A stretch of DNA of 64,000 nucleotides from Pseudolysinimonas_A sp947085045 (GTDB lineage: Bacteria; Actinomycetota; Actinomycetes; Actinomycetales; Microbacteriaceae), in the NCBI GenBank assembly GCA_947085045.1, contig CAMTUU010000002.1:434001-498000 (forward strand), read 5' to 3'. The notes under the pieces are model-generated. The model was given only the letters and a program-made list of their open reading frames with translations. It was not told the DNA's origin and ran no database searches. The stretch's first letter is position 1, and each line of letters begins with the position of its first letter. Positions 49,688-57,666 of this stretch are shown piece by piece. The position numbers and the translations under genes were made by a program.

Positions 49688-50561
49688 CGATCTCGCCGGA
49701 GCCCTCGAGCGCGGCGATCTGACGGCGCACGAGCGCTTCCACGGCATCCGGCATCGTGCGCACCTGGCCGCCCACGTGCGGGGAGATCAGGGCGAGGTTC
49801 CAGAGCGGATGCCCGACGGGCAGCGGCTCGGGCTCCGTCACGTCGAGGGCGGCGCGCAATCGCCCGGCCGTGAGCTCGGCGAGCAGGGCGTCGGTGTCGA
49901 CGATCGCGCCGCGTCCGATGTTCACCAGGAGGGCGTGGTCGGGCATCCGCGCGAGGAACCCGGCGTCGACCAGGCCGCGCGTGCCGTCGTCGAGCGGTAG
50001 GCAGATCACGACCGCGTCCGCGGTGGGCAGCAGCCTGGGGAGCTCCGAGGTCGCCGCAACCTCGCCCCGCGCGTCGATTCGGCGCGACCGGCCGACCCGC
50101 ACCGGACGTGCGCCGAAGGGCAGCAGCCGGTCGACGAGCGCGTTGCCGAGGCCCCCGGCGCCCAGGACGACGACGCGCAGCCCGGCGAGTCCGCGGGTGA
50201 AACCGCCGCGCCACTCACCGGCATCCTGCTGGCGCACGAAGCGGGGCAGATCGCGCTGCGCGGCGAGCAGCAGCGCCATCCCGATCTCCGCCGCTGGACC
50301 CTCGTGCACCCCGGTGGCGTTCGCGAAGGCGACCCCGGCGGGCAACGCGTCGATCACCCCGTCGTAGCCGATGCTCTGGCTCTGCACGAGCCGCACCGCG
50401 AGGCCGCGCAGCGCGCCGAGCAGGTCGAGGGACCCCATGTACGGCGGCACGACCAGGTCGATCTCCGGCCAGGGGGCGGGGCCGGTGAGATCCCAGACGG
50501 CGACCTCGCCGGCATCCGTGAGCCGCTCGAGCAGCTCCTCGGTCGGGACGGTGACGCGCAT
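49671..50561 (-). CDS. D-isomer-specific 2-hydroxyacid dehydrogenase
   Basis: A 296-aa NAD(P)-dependent dehydrogenase. The Rossmann motif is VVVLGAGGLGNALVDRL. Catalytic positions are Arg in NIGRGAIVD, Glu in DVTEPEPLPVGHPLWN and His in SPHVGG. The preceding ATGVHEGPAAEIGMALLLA is typical of the family. The substrate (glyoxylate/hydroxypyruvate or another 2-ketoacid) cannot be resolved. TAGCTT is 6 nt before the ATG (leaderless). Confidence 0.92.
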   Translation of the reverse strand: MRVTVPTEELLERLTDAGEVAVWDLTGPAPWPEIDLVVPPYMGSLDLLGALRGLAVRLVQSQSIGYDGVIDALPAGVAFANATGVHEGPAAEIGMALLLAAQRDLPRFVRQQDAGEWRGGFTRGLAGLRVVVLGAGGLGNALVDRLLPFGARPVRVGRSRRIDARGEVAATSELPRLLPTADAVVICLPLDDGTRGLVDAGFLARMPDHALLVNIGRGAIVDTDALLAELTAGRLRAALDVTEPEPLPVGHPLWNLALISPHVGGQVRTMPDAVEALVRRQIAALEGSGEIVNRIR

Positions 50562-50625
50562 CCCCCGAAGCTACCCGAGCGCGCGGGGACGGGAGCAGTG
50601 GGTGTCGGCGGGCTCAGGACGCGTC

Positions 50626-50687
50626 GGTCCGCACGTTGCGAGTTCGTCCGCGGCGTTCGCTGCGGACCAGTGCGCATTCCGCGGACC
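50626..50687. repeat. GGTCCGCA / TGCGGACC inverted repeat upstream of the ATP-grasp pair
   Basis: GGTCCGCA at 50626-50633 is repeated in reverse complement at 50661-50668, and GCGGACC recurs at 50681-50687. The three elements lie 30-90 bp upstream of the start at 50721. This could be a regulator-binding array; the rest of the intergenic region is unremarkable. Confidence 0.4.
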
Positions 50688-50720
50688 AAACACGTGACTC
50701 ACCCTCATACGCTGGAGCGC

Positions 50721-50906
50721 GTGACCGCGGACCACTGGATCGAGCACCGCCGCGGCGACCGTGAAGTGCTCGGCCTCGGCTACCTCGCCGACCGCCACCT
50801 GCATGAGGGCCGCCCGGTGCGCATCGGCGAGGTCAGCACCTCCGGTGTCACCGTGATCGCCGACCAATTCGGCGCGGCGTCCGCCGAGACGCTGGTGCCC
50901 GCATGA
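50721..50906 (+). CDS. Small protein coupled to an ATP-grasp gene
   Basis: The predicted 61-aa protein (ADHWIEHRRGDREVLGLGYL ... RIGEVSTSGVTVIADQFG) matches no family I recognise. The GTG at 50721 is preceded by TACGCT seven nt upstream (leaderless), which fixes the start. Its stop overlaps the ATG of the ATP-grasp gene (ATGA), so both proteins are made from one transcript and probably act together. It looks like a compact beta-rich domain without transmembrane segments. Confidence 0.65.
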   Translation: MTADHWIEHRRGDREVLGLGYLADRHLHEGRPVRIGEVSTSGVTVIADQFGAASAETLVPA

Positions 50907-51727
50907 CGCGGCTGCGCATCCTCTTCGTCACGGATCTGGCCTACGAGGCGCGCGGCCGCCGCTACGGCGATGAGGATGTCGACCTCACCCGCCGCCTGCG
51001 CGAGTCGTTCGATCTCGCCACCTGCCACCCCCGCGACGCCGCGGCGCTGATGGATGCCTTCGACGTCGTCGTCGTGCGCAACAGCGGGCCGGTGCTCGGG
51101 TATCTCGCCGAGTACGAGGCCTTCCGTGCGCGGGCCCTCGCGACCGGGAAGCCGGTATTCGCCGAACTGACCGGCCGTGCCGACCAGGCCGGCAAGCAGT
51201 ATCTGCTCGACCTGTGGGAGGCCGGGTACCCGGTGATCCCGACGGTCTCCTCGCCGTCCGACCTGCCCCGGCTGCCGGCCGTCGACGAGTACGTCGTGAA
51301 GCCGAAGCTCGGCGCCGACTCGCACGGTCTGCGGTTCCTCTCGGCCGAGGCGGTGCGGGCGCTCACCGACGACGACGTGCTCATCCAGCCGCGCATCCCA
51401 TTCGTCTACGAGGTGTCGTTCTACTTCGTCGACGACGCCTTCCAGTACGCGCTCTGCGCGCCCGACCCGGCCGCCCGCTGGGAACTCGAGCCCTACGACG
51501 CGAGGCCCGGCGACCTCGAGTTCGCCCAGCGGTTCATCGCGTGGAACTCGATCGAGCACGGCATCCAGAGAGTGGATGCCTGCCGCACCCCGTCCGACGA
51601 GCTGCTGCTGGTCGAGCTGGAGGACCTCAACCCCTACCTCTCGTTGCACCTCGTCTCCGACGAACAACGTCAGCGTTTCGTGGACGCGATGGTCGCCTCG
51701 ATCAGCGCACTGGCGCGAACCCGGTAG
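50903..51727 (+). CDS. ATP-grasp-like protein (glutathione-synthetase fold)
   Basis: A 274-aa protein with an N-terminal pre-ATP-grasp domain (RLRILFVTDLAYEARGRRYGDEDVDLTRRL). The ATP-grasp core shows the lysine strand EYVVKPKLGADSHGLRF, the second lid region VLIQPRIPFVYEVSFYFVDD, and the metal-binding acid strand LLVELEDLNPYLSL. It probably ligates a carboxylate to an amine or thiol; the substrate is unknown. It is translated with the 61-aa protein upstream. Confidence 0.75.
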   Translation: MTRLRILFVTDLAYEARGRRYGDEDVDLTRRLRESFDLATCHPRDAAALMDAFDVVVVRNSGPVLGYLAEYEAFRARALATGKPVFAELTGRADQAGKQYLLDLWEAGYPVIPTVSSPSDLPRLPAVDEYVVKPKLGADSHGLRFLSAEAVRALTDDDVLIQPRIPFVYEVSFYFVDDAFQYALCAPDPAARWELEPYDARPGDLEFAQRFIAWNSIEHGIQRVDACRTPSDELLLVELEDLNPYLSLHLVSDEQRQRFVDAMVASISALARTR

Positions 51728-51740
51728 CGACTCACTGCCG

Positions 51741-51797
51741 GGAGGCTCGCCTCCGTGAACATCCACTCGCGATGCGGTCGCGGTCGCGGTCGCGGTC
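51741..51797. repeat. Convergent-gene spacer with hairpin and a four-unit hexamer repeat
   Basis: GGAGGC-tc-GCCTCC (51741-51754) can form a terminator-like hairpin between the convergent ATP-grasp and DyP genes. It is followed by four perfect copies of GCGGTC (51774-51797), a simple-sequence tract likely to vary in copy number. It is intergenic, so no coding effect is expected. Confidence 0.6.
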
Positions 51798-51807
51798 GCC
51801 GGCAGCG

Positions 51808-53037
51808 CTACCGTTCCAGCAGCGAGTCGCCGATGTAGCCGTCGGGGTCGCATCCCGGCGGGATGGCGAACACTGCGGAGCCGACCGGCGTGGTCCACTC
51901 GTTGAGCAGGTCGAGCTCATCCAATCGCCGCTGGATGGGGACGAACTGCGCGTCGATGTCTGCTTGGAACGAGACGAAGATCAACCCGCTGTCGGAGATC
52001 TGCCCGGCCGACGGCGACTCGTCGTAGTTGTAGCCACGGCGGAAGATGCGCTCCCTCGGATTGTCGGAGCGCGCGCGTCGCACGTGCGAGAACTCGGGGA
52101 TGACCGGGAAGCCGATCTTCGTGACGGCGGCGAAATCGGGCTCGTCGTTCTCGTTCACGCCGGTGAGCGGGGCGCCGTTCGCGAGCGTGCGCCCCACCGA
52201 CTGCTCCCGCCCGCCGCGGTCGAGGCGGTCCCATTTGTCGAGGTTCATCGCGGTGCGGCGGATGACCATTCCGGTGCCCCCGGCGAGCCAGCCGTCCTGC
52301 GCCCAGACCTGCGCGTCGAATGCGTCGGTGCCGGGTTCGGCGTTGGTGGATCCGTCGACCTGACCGAACAGGTTGCGCATCGTCGTCCCGGTGGCCTCGG
52401 AGCCGTACGCGCGTCGGAATCCGGTCTGCGTCCAGCGCACCGTCGCGAACGATCGCAGATCTTTGAGGAGCATGCGATGGGCGTGGGCGACGGTGAACGC
52501 GTCGTCGGCAGCGATCTGCAGAAGCAGGTCTCCGCCGCTCCACCGCTCCTCGAGCCGGTCGATGCCGAAGGGTTCGAGGGGTCGCAGCCACGCGGGATCG
52601 GACGCGCCGGCGCGGGCCACGAGTTCCGGACCGAACCCGAACGTCACAGTCAGTCGGGCCGGCACCAGGGCGAGCTCCGGCTCGGAGTCGGCGAGCGCGG
52701 GGCCACCCTGGGTGAGTCGTGCGGCGTCGTCGGTGACGATGCCCATCATGCGCCGCAGCGCGTCGCGGTCGGTCGTCGGGAGGAGGTCGAGCGCGACGAA
52801 CACGGCGTGGGCCTGCGCGGGGGTGGCGACACCCGCCTGATTCCGGCCGAAGTAGGGCACGACGGCATCCCCGTTGAGGGCGGTCGATGCGGTGTCGGCC
52901 GGGCGACCGCCCGGGTTGAGCACGAGATCTGCGCCGACGGCGGCCGCGGCGCCGAGGCCGGCGACAGCCCCTCCGAGGAGGAACTGCCGCCGGTTCGGCG
53001 CGAAGCGACCGGGCCGGTCGGACCGGTCGCGGGCCAT
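51808..53037 (-). CDS. Tat-exported DyP-type heme peroxidase
   Basis: A 409-aa protein. The N-terminal twin-arginine signal (NRRQFLLGGAVAGLGAAAA) predicts folded export. Peroxidase signatures are NLFGQVDGSTN (GxxDG-type distal Asp loop), TFGFGPELV and RRGYNYDE. EfeB and Streptomyces DtpA belong to this family. The ATG overlaps the stop of the upstream PCuAC chaperone (TGATG), so it is the third gene of a copC-PCuAC-DyP operon. In Streptomyces lividans DtpA works with extracellular copper chaperones in copper-oxidase maturation; a similar link is inferred here. Confidence 0.92.
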   Translation of the reverse strand: MARDRSDRPGRFAPNRRQFLLGGAVAGLGAAAAVGADLVLNPGGRPADTASTALNGDAVVPYFGRNQAGVATPAQAHAVFVALDLLPTTDRDALRRMMGIVTDDAARLTQGGPALADSEPELALVPARLTVTFGFGPELVARAGASDPAWLRPLEPFGIDRLEERWSGGDLLLQIAADDAFTVAHAHRMLLKDLRSFATVRWTQTGFRRAYGSEATGTTMRNLFGQVDGSTNAEPGTDAFDAQVWAQDGWLAGGTGMVIRRTAMNLDKWDRLDRGGREQSVGRTLANGAPLTGVNENDEPDFAAVTKIGFPVIPEFSHVRRARSDNPRERIFRRGYNYDESPSAGQISDSGLIFVSFQADIDAQFVPIQRRLDELDLLNEWTTPVGSAVFAIPPGCDPDGYIGDSLLER

Positions 53038-53576
53038 CACTCGCCGCCCATGTCCATGTTCATGCCGTCGCCGACGTAGGTCTCGTTGGCGCCCTCGTAG
53101 TCCTTCACCGGCGCGGTGAAGGAGAAGGTCGAGCCGTCGGAGAGGGTCAGAACGACCGACGCCTCCTCGCCCGCGACGATCGGGGCGACGAGACCCATCA
53201 GCATGATGTGGTTGCCGCCGGGGGCAATCTCGAAGGAGCCGCCCGCCGGAATGACGAACCCGCCTTCCTTGGGCCGCATGACCATCTCGCCGGTTCCGCT
53301 CTCGACCGTCTCGTGCAACTCGACCGTCGAGGAGGCCGTGGAGGTTCCGGAGACGATCGTGATGTCTTCGTCGCCGATGTTCTCGAGCACGCCGAAGGCG
53401 GCCGACATCCCCTCCTCGGCGGACTTCACCCACGCATCGGCGATGGCGAGAGAGTCCGCGGCGGGCGCCGGTGTGGGCGGAGCCTCGGCGGTCGGCGTCG
53501 ACGCGGCACAGCCCGTAAGGGCGAGGGCCATCGCGGCGGCGACGAGGAGGATCTTCGGGGTTCTGGTGATGTTCAT
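53037..53576 (-). CDS. PCuAC-type periplasmic copper(I) chaperone lipoprotein
   Basis: A 179-aa protein with lipobox ALTGC (Cys23) and a cupredoxin-like PCuAC domain. The Cu(I) ligands follow the family pattern: His88 (ELHETV), Met98/Met100 (GEMVM) and His123-x-Met125 (GGNHIML). A Met/Gly/Asp tail (GDGMNMDMGGE) may bind extra copper. The ATG at 53576 is preferred to an upstream extension because it starts exactly at the signal peptide. It lies between copC and the DyP gene. Confidence 0.92.
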   Translation of the reverse strand: MNITRTPKILLVAAAMALALTGCAASTPTAEAPPTPAPAADSLAIADAWVKSAEEGMSAAFGVLENIGDEDITIVSGTSTASSTVELHETVESGTGEMVMRPKEGGFVIPAGGSFEIAPGGNHIMLMGLVAPIVAGEEASVVLTLSDGSTFSFTAPVKDYEGANETYVGDGMNMDMGGE

Positions 53577-53589
53577 TCGGTGATGCCTT

Positions 53590-54201
53590 TCAGGTTGCTT
53601 GCGGCCCACTCGCATCGGAGCGGCCGGGCGTCGCGCGCGCGCGGCGACGCATGATGATTTCGAAGGTGGCGAAGAGGCCGAGCGCGAGCACGGCGCCTCC
53701 CAGGCCGATCAGACCGATGCGCAGGAGTCCGTCACCGGTGCCGGCGTCGGCGCTCTGCGGCGTCTGCGACCCTTCGTCTGTCGCGGTCGAGCCGTCTGGA
53801 GCGATCGAGCTGTAGGGCTCGCCGTCTCCCACCGTGAAGGGGATGAGTCCGCTGACCGGATGCCCGTCGGACGACACCGCCCGCCAGCGGATCTCGTACC
53901 CGGCCTCGGGCAGGTCGCCGTCGATGGAGGCGCGAACCGCCGGTCCGTCGTAGACGGCGTCGGCTGCGGCCCAGTCCTTGCCCTGCGCGTCGACGACGAG
54001 GAGCAGGGCCCCCACCGTCAGCACGTCGTCGCTGAACTGGAGCACCACTTCGGTGGGCGCCACGGCCAACCGCTCCGCGACCGCCGGCGTGCTCGACAGC
54101 AGCTGGTCGTGAGCGATCGCCGGCGAGGCGGGCACCACGATCAGACCGATGAGCGCACCGGCTCCGAGGACGGCGGCGGCGGCGCGACGTGACATCGACA
54201 T
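53590..54201 (-). CDS. copC: CopC-domain copper-binding protein with C-terminal membrane anchor
   Basis: A 203-aa protein. The signal peptide is cleaved before His31 (AIA/HDQLLSSTPA), which becomes the N-terminal copper-binding His of the mature CopC fold. PTEVVLQFSDDV and YEIRWRAVSSDGHPVSGLIPF (the DGH copper motif) are conserved. A Ser/Thr linker and a C-terminal transmembrane helix (GLIGLGGAVLALGLFATFEII) anchor it. The start ATG follows GAGGAG. First gene of the copC-PCuAC-DyP operon. Confidence 0.93.
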   Translation of the reverse strand: MSMSRRAAAAVLGAGALIGLIVVPASPAIAHDQLLSSTPAVAERLAVAPTEVVLQFSDDVLTVGALLLVVDAQGKDWAAADAVYDGPAVRASIDGDLPEAGYEIRWRAVSSDGHPVSGLIPFTVGDGEPYSSIAPDGSTATDEGSQTPQSADAGTGDGLLRIGLIGLGGAVLALGLFATFEIIMRRRARATPGRSDASGPQAT

Positions 54202-54288
54202 GAAACGACTCCTCTACTTGCCGCTCGCGCGCGCGAGCGACTCCTACCACGACAGCCGAGTCCGCCCGGGGCGGATACTCGGAAAAGG

Positions 54289-54885
54289 TCAGAACGTGGC
54301 GAGCAGCGGAGGTCCGCGTCGTCGAACCGACGACATCGCGACCGCGGAGACGGCCGACATCCGTTCGGAGGCGGTTCGAAGGGGGGCGGATCGGATCGGC
54401 GACGTGCCGGTACCTCCGGAGGAGATCAGCCGATCGAGCCACGCGCGCACGGCGGCGAAAGCGTGCACGGTGAGGCCGACGCAACGCTCGGCGACGAACA
54501 GGAGCACGACGGTCGCGGCGCCCGCGACGACGTGCGCGCCCCACATCGTGGCCCCCGGCGCGATCGCCTCGACGGACGCGCCCGCGATGCTCGCGCCACC
54601 GTGGTGGCCGGAGCCCGGCACCACCGTCGCGGTCGGCGATCCCAGCACGAAGAGCGCGTTGTACAACACCTGGCTCGCGGCGACCGAGAGCGCGACGCGC
54701 ACCGCCGATACGCGTCGGCCTGCGAGCGCCACGCAGATCGGGAGGGCGAAGGCGAGAGGGAGCACGACCCCGAGCCAACCGGGCATCGCCCCGCCCCCCA
54801 GCACGACGTGGGTGAAGAGCGCCGTGAAGACGGAGACTCCGGCCGCGATCGCGCCGCGGAGCACGCGCATCGGGCGGGAGGTCAC
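54289..54885 (-). CDS. Polytopic membrane protein next to the copper genes
   Basis: A 198-aa protein with about five hydrophobic helices (GAIAAGVSVFTALFTHVVLGG; LGVVLPLAFALPICVALAG; VALSVAASQVLYNALFVLG; MWGAHVVAGAATVVLLFVAERCVG). A His-rich extracellular-type loop (GSGHHGGASIAG) could bind metal. The C-terminal 50 residues are Ser/Arg-rich and cytoplasmic. Family not recognised. It is co-directional with copC, 87 bp away, so a role in copper handling is inferred from position only. Confidence 0.7.
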   Translation of the reverse strand: MTSRPMRVLRGAIAAGVSVFTALFTHVVLGGGAMPGWLGVVLPLAFALPICVALAGRRVSAVRVALSVAASQVLYNALFVLGSPTATVVPGSGHHGGASIAGASVEAIAPGATMWGAHVVAGAATVVLLFVAERCVGLTVHAFAAVRAWLDRLISSGGTGTSPIRSAPLRTASERMSAVSAVAMSSVRRRGPPLLATF

Positions 54886-55010
54886 ACGTCCATCCTCTCA
54901 GAAGGTCGCGCGGCCTCGTCTCCGTGCGGGGTCGCGCGCGCGACATACCGGTGCCCCGGGAGGCACACGAACCCGCCCGCCTTCCCTGAGGATGGCGTCG
55001 CGGCAACTGT

Positions 55011-55042
55011 TCAGCATGCGATGTATAGTCACCGTATGCTGA
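55011..55042. promoter_or_regulatory. Leaderless cmtR promoter inside an inverted repeat (candidate CmtR operator)
   Basis: The arms TCAGCAT (55011-55017) and ATGCTGA (55036-55042) are perfect inverted repeats flanking the -10 box TATAGT (55024-55029). The right arm includes the ATG at 55036. A repressor bound here would block RNA polymerase directly, consistent with autoregulation of the cmtR-ATPase operon. Confidence 0.6.
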
Positions 55043-55416
55043 CTCTCGCTTCCCGTCTCGACGTCATGAACCGGCTCGGCCGGGCGATGGCTGATCCGAG
55101 CCGCTCGCGCATCCTGCTCCGCCTCCTCGAGGGGCCCTCCTACCCGGCTCGGCTCGCCGAAGAGCTCGAGCTGACCCGCACCAACGTCTCGAACCACCTC
55201 GCCTGTCTGCGCGGATGCGGCGTCGTCGTCGCCACCCCGGAGGGCCGCCAGACGCGCTACGAGATCGCCGACCCGCACGTGACGCGAGCGGTGGCCCTGC
55301 TGCTCGAGGCGGTCGTCGCCGTCGACGACGGTGTTCCATGCGCCGACGCGGAATGCGACGTGCCGCTGTGCTGCGCACCGTCCGTCGACGCCAACGCCGG
55401 GGAGGTCGTGCGATGA
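55036..55416 (+). CDS. cmtR: CmtR-type Cd(II)/Pb(II)-responsive ArsR repressor
   Basis: The 126-aa winged-helix repressor closely resembles Mycobacterium tuberculosis CmtR (ALADPTRCRIL, RTNVSNHLACLRGCG, EGRQTRYEIAD). The three sensing cysteines fall at Cys57, Cys61 and Cys102, the same numbers as in M. tuberculosis CmtR, which also confirms the ATG at 55036. Extra Cys residues (ECD...LCC) follow in the tail. Metal binding would release it from the operator and induce the coupled ATPase gene (ATGA overlap). Confidence 0.93.
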   Translation: MLTLASRLDVMNRLGRAMADPSRSRILLRLLEGPSYPARLAEELELTRTNVSNHLACLRGCGVVVATPEGRQTRYEIADPHVTRAVALLLEAVVAVDDGVPCADAECDVPLCCAPSVDANAGEVVR

Positions 55417-57581
55417 GCGAGGAATGCTGCGGCCCCGACGAGGTGCCGATCAAGGCCGCCCCCCGGCGACTCGAACTCTCCCGCACCGCGCCCGCAGGTG
55501 ACGCGTGCTGTGCGCCGGGCGAGACGCACACCCCCACCGCCACGGATTCCGGGACGCGGCCGCTGCTCGGCCTGAGTCCCACCGCCGTCACGACCCCGCT
55601 CGACGAGGGCGACGCCTGCTGCGGCGGGCCCGATCCCGCCCGGCAGCGCACACACGCCGAGCACGGCGATGATGAGGATGAGGTCCGCCCGCCGATCTGG
55701 CGTGACACCGCCCTGCTGCCGTCGGCCATCTCCGGCGTTTTCCTCGTCGCCGCGTACGCCCTCGAATGGGGCGGCCTCGAGATCCCGGGCCTGATCGCGA
55801 GCTGGATCGGGCTCGTGGCGGGGGCCTCGACCTTCGTCCCCGGCGCCCTCCGTCGGCTCCTGCGTCGTCGCCTCGGCGTCGGATTGCTCATGACTATCGC
55901 CGCGATCGGTGCCGTGGCGCTCGGCCAGGTCACCGAGGCTGCGGCTCTCGCGTTCCTGTTCTCGCTCGCCGAGGCGCTCGAGGACCGGGCGATCGATCGG
56001 GCGAAGGAGGGTCTGCGCGCCCTGCTGTCGCTCATCCCCGAGACGGTGCGCATCTCGCGCCTCTCCGGCGACGTGGTCGTGCCCGCATCGGAGGTGCGCG
56101 AACTCGACATCCTCGTGGTCGCCGCCGGGGAGCGGGTCGCCACCGACGGGATCGTCGTCGAGGGACGGTCGAGCCTCGACAGCTCCGCCGTCACCGGCGA
56201 GTCAATCCCCGTCGAAGTCGGCCCGGGGGATGCCGTCCCCGCCGGCTCGGTGAACGGCTCGGCGACGCTGCGCCTGGAGGCGACCGCCGACGGTCGCGAC
56301 AACTCGCTGACTCAGATCGTCGCCCTCGTCGAGCAGGCGCATGCGCGTAAGGGCGAGCGCGCCCGGTTGGCCGACCGCATCGCCCGGCCGCTCGTGCCCG
56401 GTGTGCTCATCCTGTCGGCGCTAGTGGCCCTGTTCGGCGTCATCGTGGGCGACCCCTTGACCTGGCTGGAACGCGCGCTTGTCGTGCTCGTCGCGGCATC
56501 CCCCTGCGCTCTAGCGATCGCGGTTCCGGTCACCGTGATCAGTGCGATCGGTTCGGCGTCGCGATTCGGCGTCGTCGTGAAATCTGGAGTGGCGTTCGAG
56601 GGTTTCGGCGCCATCCGCACCGTCGCCTTCGACAAGACGGGAACGCTCACTCGCAACGAGCCGCGAGTCGTCGAGGTGCGTCCGGCCCCCGGCGTGGGTC
56701 GCGACGAGCTGCTCGCCCTCGCGGCGGCCGTCGAGAACTCGAGCTCGCATCCGCTCGCCTCCGCCATCGCGACCGCCTCGCCCGGCACGGCACCGGCCGC
56801 CTCGATCGTCGAGGAAGCCGGCCGCGGCATCGTCGGCCAGGTGGGCGAGGTCGAGGTGCGCGTGGGCAGCATCCGCTGGCTCCACCCCGCGGAGCTCGCG
56901 GACGACGCCGCCGAACTCTCTGCCGCCGGCATGACGGTCGTCGTCGTGGAATCCGACGGTCGTCTCGCCGGTCTGCTCGGCATCCGCGACGAGTTGCGGC
57001 CCGAAGCCGCCGAGACGTTGCAGATGCTGCGCGACGCCGGGCTGAGGACCCTCATGCTCACCGGAGACGACGCGCGCACGGCGCAGGCTCTCGCCGCGCA
57101 GGCGGGCATCACCGACGTGCGCGCAGAACAGTCGCCGAAGCAGAAGGCGGATGCGGTCGAGACGCTCGCACGCACCTCGCCCACGGCGATGGTCGGCGAC
57201 GGCATCAACGACGCCCCCGCCCTCGCCTCAGCGACGGTCGGTATCGCGATGGGTCTTCGGGGGTCGGCGGCGGCGGTCGAATCGGCTGACATCGCCTTCA
57301 CCGGCAACGACCTGCGGCTGATCCCGCTGGCGCTCGAGCATGCGCGCCGCGCTCGGGTGATCATGACGACCAACATCGTCTTGGCGCTCTCGCTCTTGGT
57401 TGTGCTGCTGCCGTTGGCGCTGTTCGGCGTGCTCGGGCTGGCGGCGGTCGTCTTGACGCACGAGATCGCCGAGGTGATCATCATCCTCAACGGCGTGCGT
57501 GCCGCGCGGCGCCCCCGGGCCCTGCGCACGCTCAGTGCCCCCGTCGAGGCGGCGCCCGACCGGCAGCCCGCCCGCGTCTGA
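55413..57581 (+). CDS. P1B-type heavy-metal translocating ATPase with SPC motif and Cys-pair N-terminus
   Basis: A 722-aa efflux pump. The N-terminus lacks an HMA domain and instead has Cys pairs at 5-6, 32-33 and 69-70. Next come transmembrane helices, the actuator TGES, Ser363-Pro-Cys365 in the ion path (SPC instead of CPC), phosphorylated Asp407 (DKTGTLT), HP in SSHPLA, and GDGINDAPAL. The last helix has HEIAEVIIILNG. SPC with a TM His-Glu resembles CtpG-like pumps associated with CmtR. Cd/Pb (or other soft metal) export is inferred from the repressor. Confidence 0.92.
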   Translation: MSEECCGPDEVPIKAAPRRLELSRTAPAGDACCAPGETHTPTATDSGTRPLLGLSPTAVTTPLDEGDACCGGPDPARQRTHAEHGDDEDEVRPPIWRDTALLPSAISGVFLVAAYALEWGGLEIPGLIASWIGLVAGASTFVPGALRRLLRRRLGVGLLMTIAAIGAVALGQVTEAAALAFLFSLAEALEDRAIDRAKEGLRALLSLIPETVRISRLSGDVVVPASEVRELDILVVAAGERVATDGIVVEGRSSLDSSAVTGESIPVEVGPGDAVPAGSVNGSATLRLEATADGRDNSLTQIVALVEQAHARKGERARLADRIARPLVPGVLILSALVALFGVIVGDPLTWLERALVVLVAASPCALAIAVPVTVISAIGSASRFGVVVKSGVAFEGFGAIRTVAFDKTGTLTRNEPRVVEVRPAPGVGRDELLALAAAVENSSSHPLASAIATASPGTAPAASIVEEAGRGIVGQVGEVEVRVGSIRWLHPAELADDAAELSAAGMTVVVVESDGRLAGLLGIRDELRPEAAETLQMLRDAGLRTLMLTGDDARTAQALAAQAGITDVRAEQSPKQKADAVETLARTSPTAMVGDGINDAPALASATVGIAMGLRGSAAAVESADIAFTGNDLRLIPLALEHARRARVIMTTNIVLALSLLVVLLPLALFGVLGLAAVVLTHEIAEVIIILNGVRAARRPRALRTLSAPVEAAPDRQPARV

Positions 57582-57666
57582 CCGACGTGGCTCACGCCGT
57601 TCTGCCAGCCAAGAGCAGAGAGGCTAAGAGTGAATCCACCCGAGAGCCGACCCGGAAGAGGAACCC

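Noticed and set aside
51774..51797. GCGGTC hexamer array as an origin iteron cluster
   Set aside because: Only four units, no AT-rich region and no replication gene nearby; best read as a simple-sequence tract.
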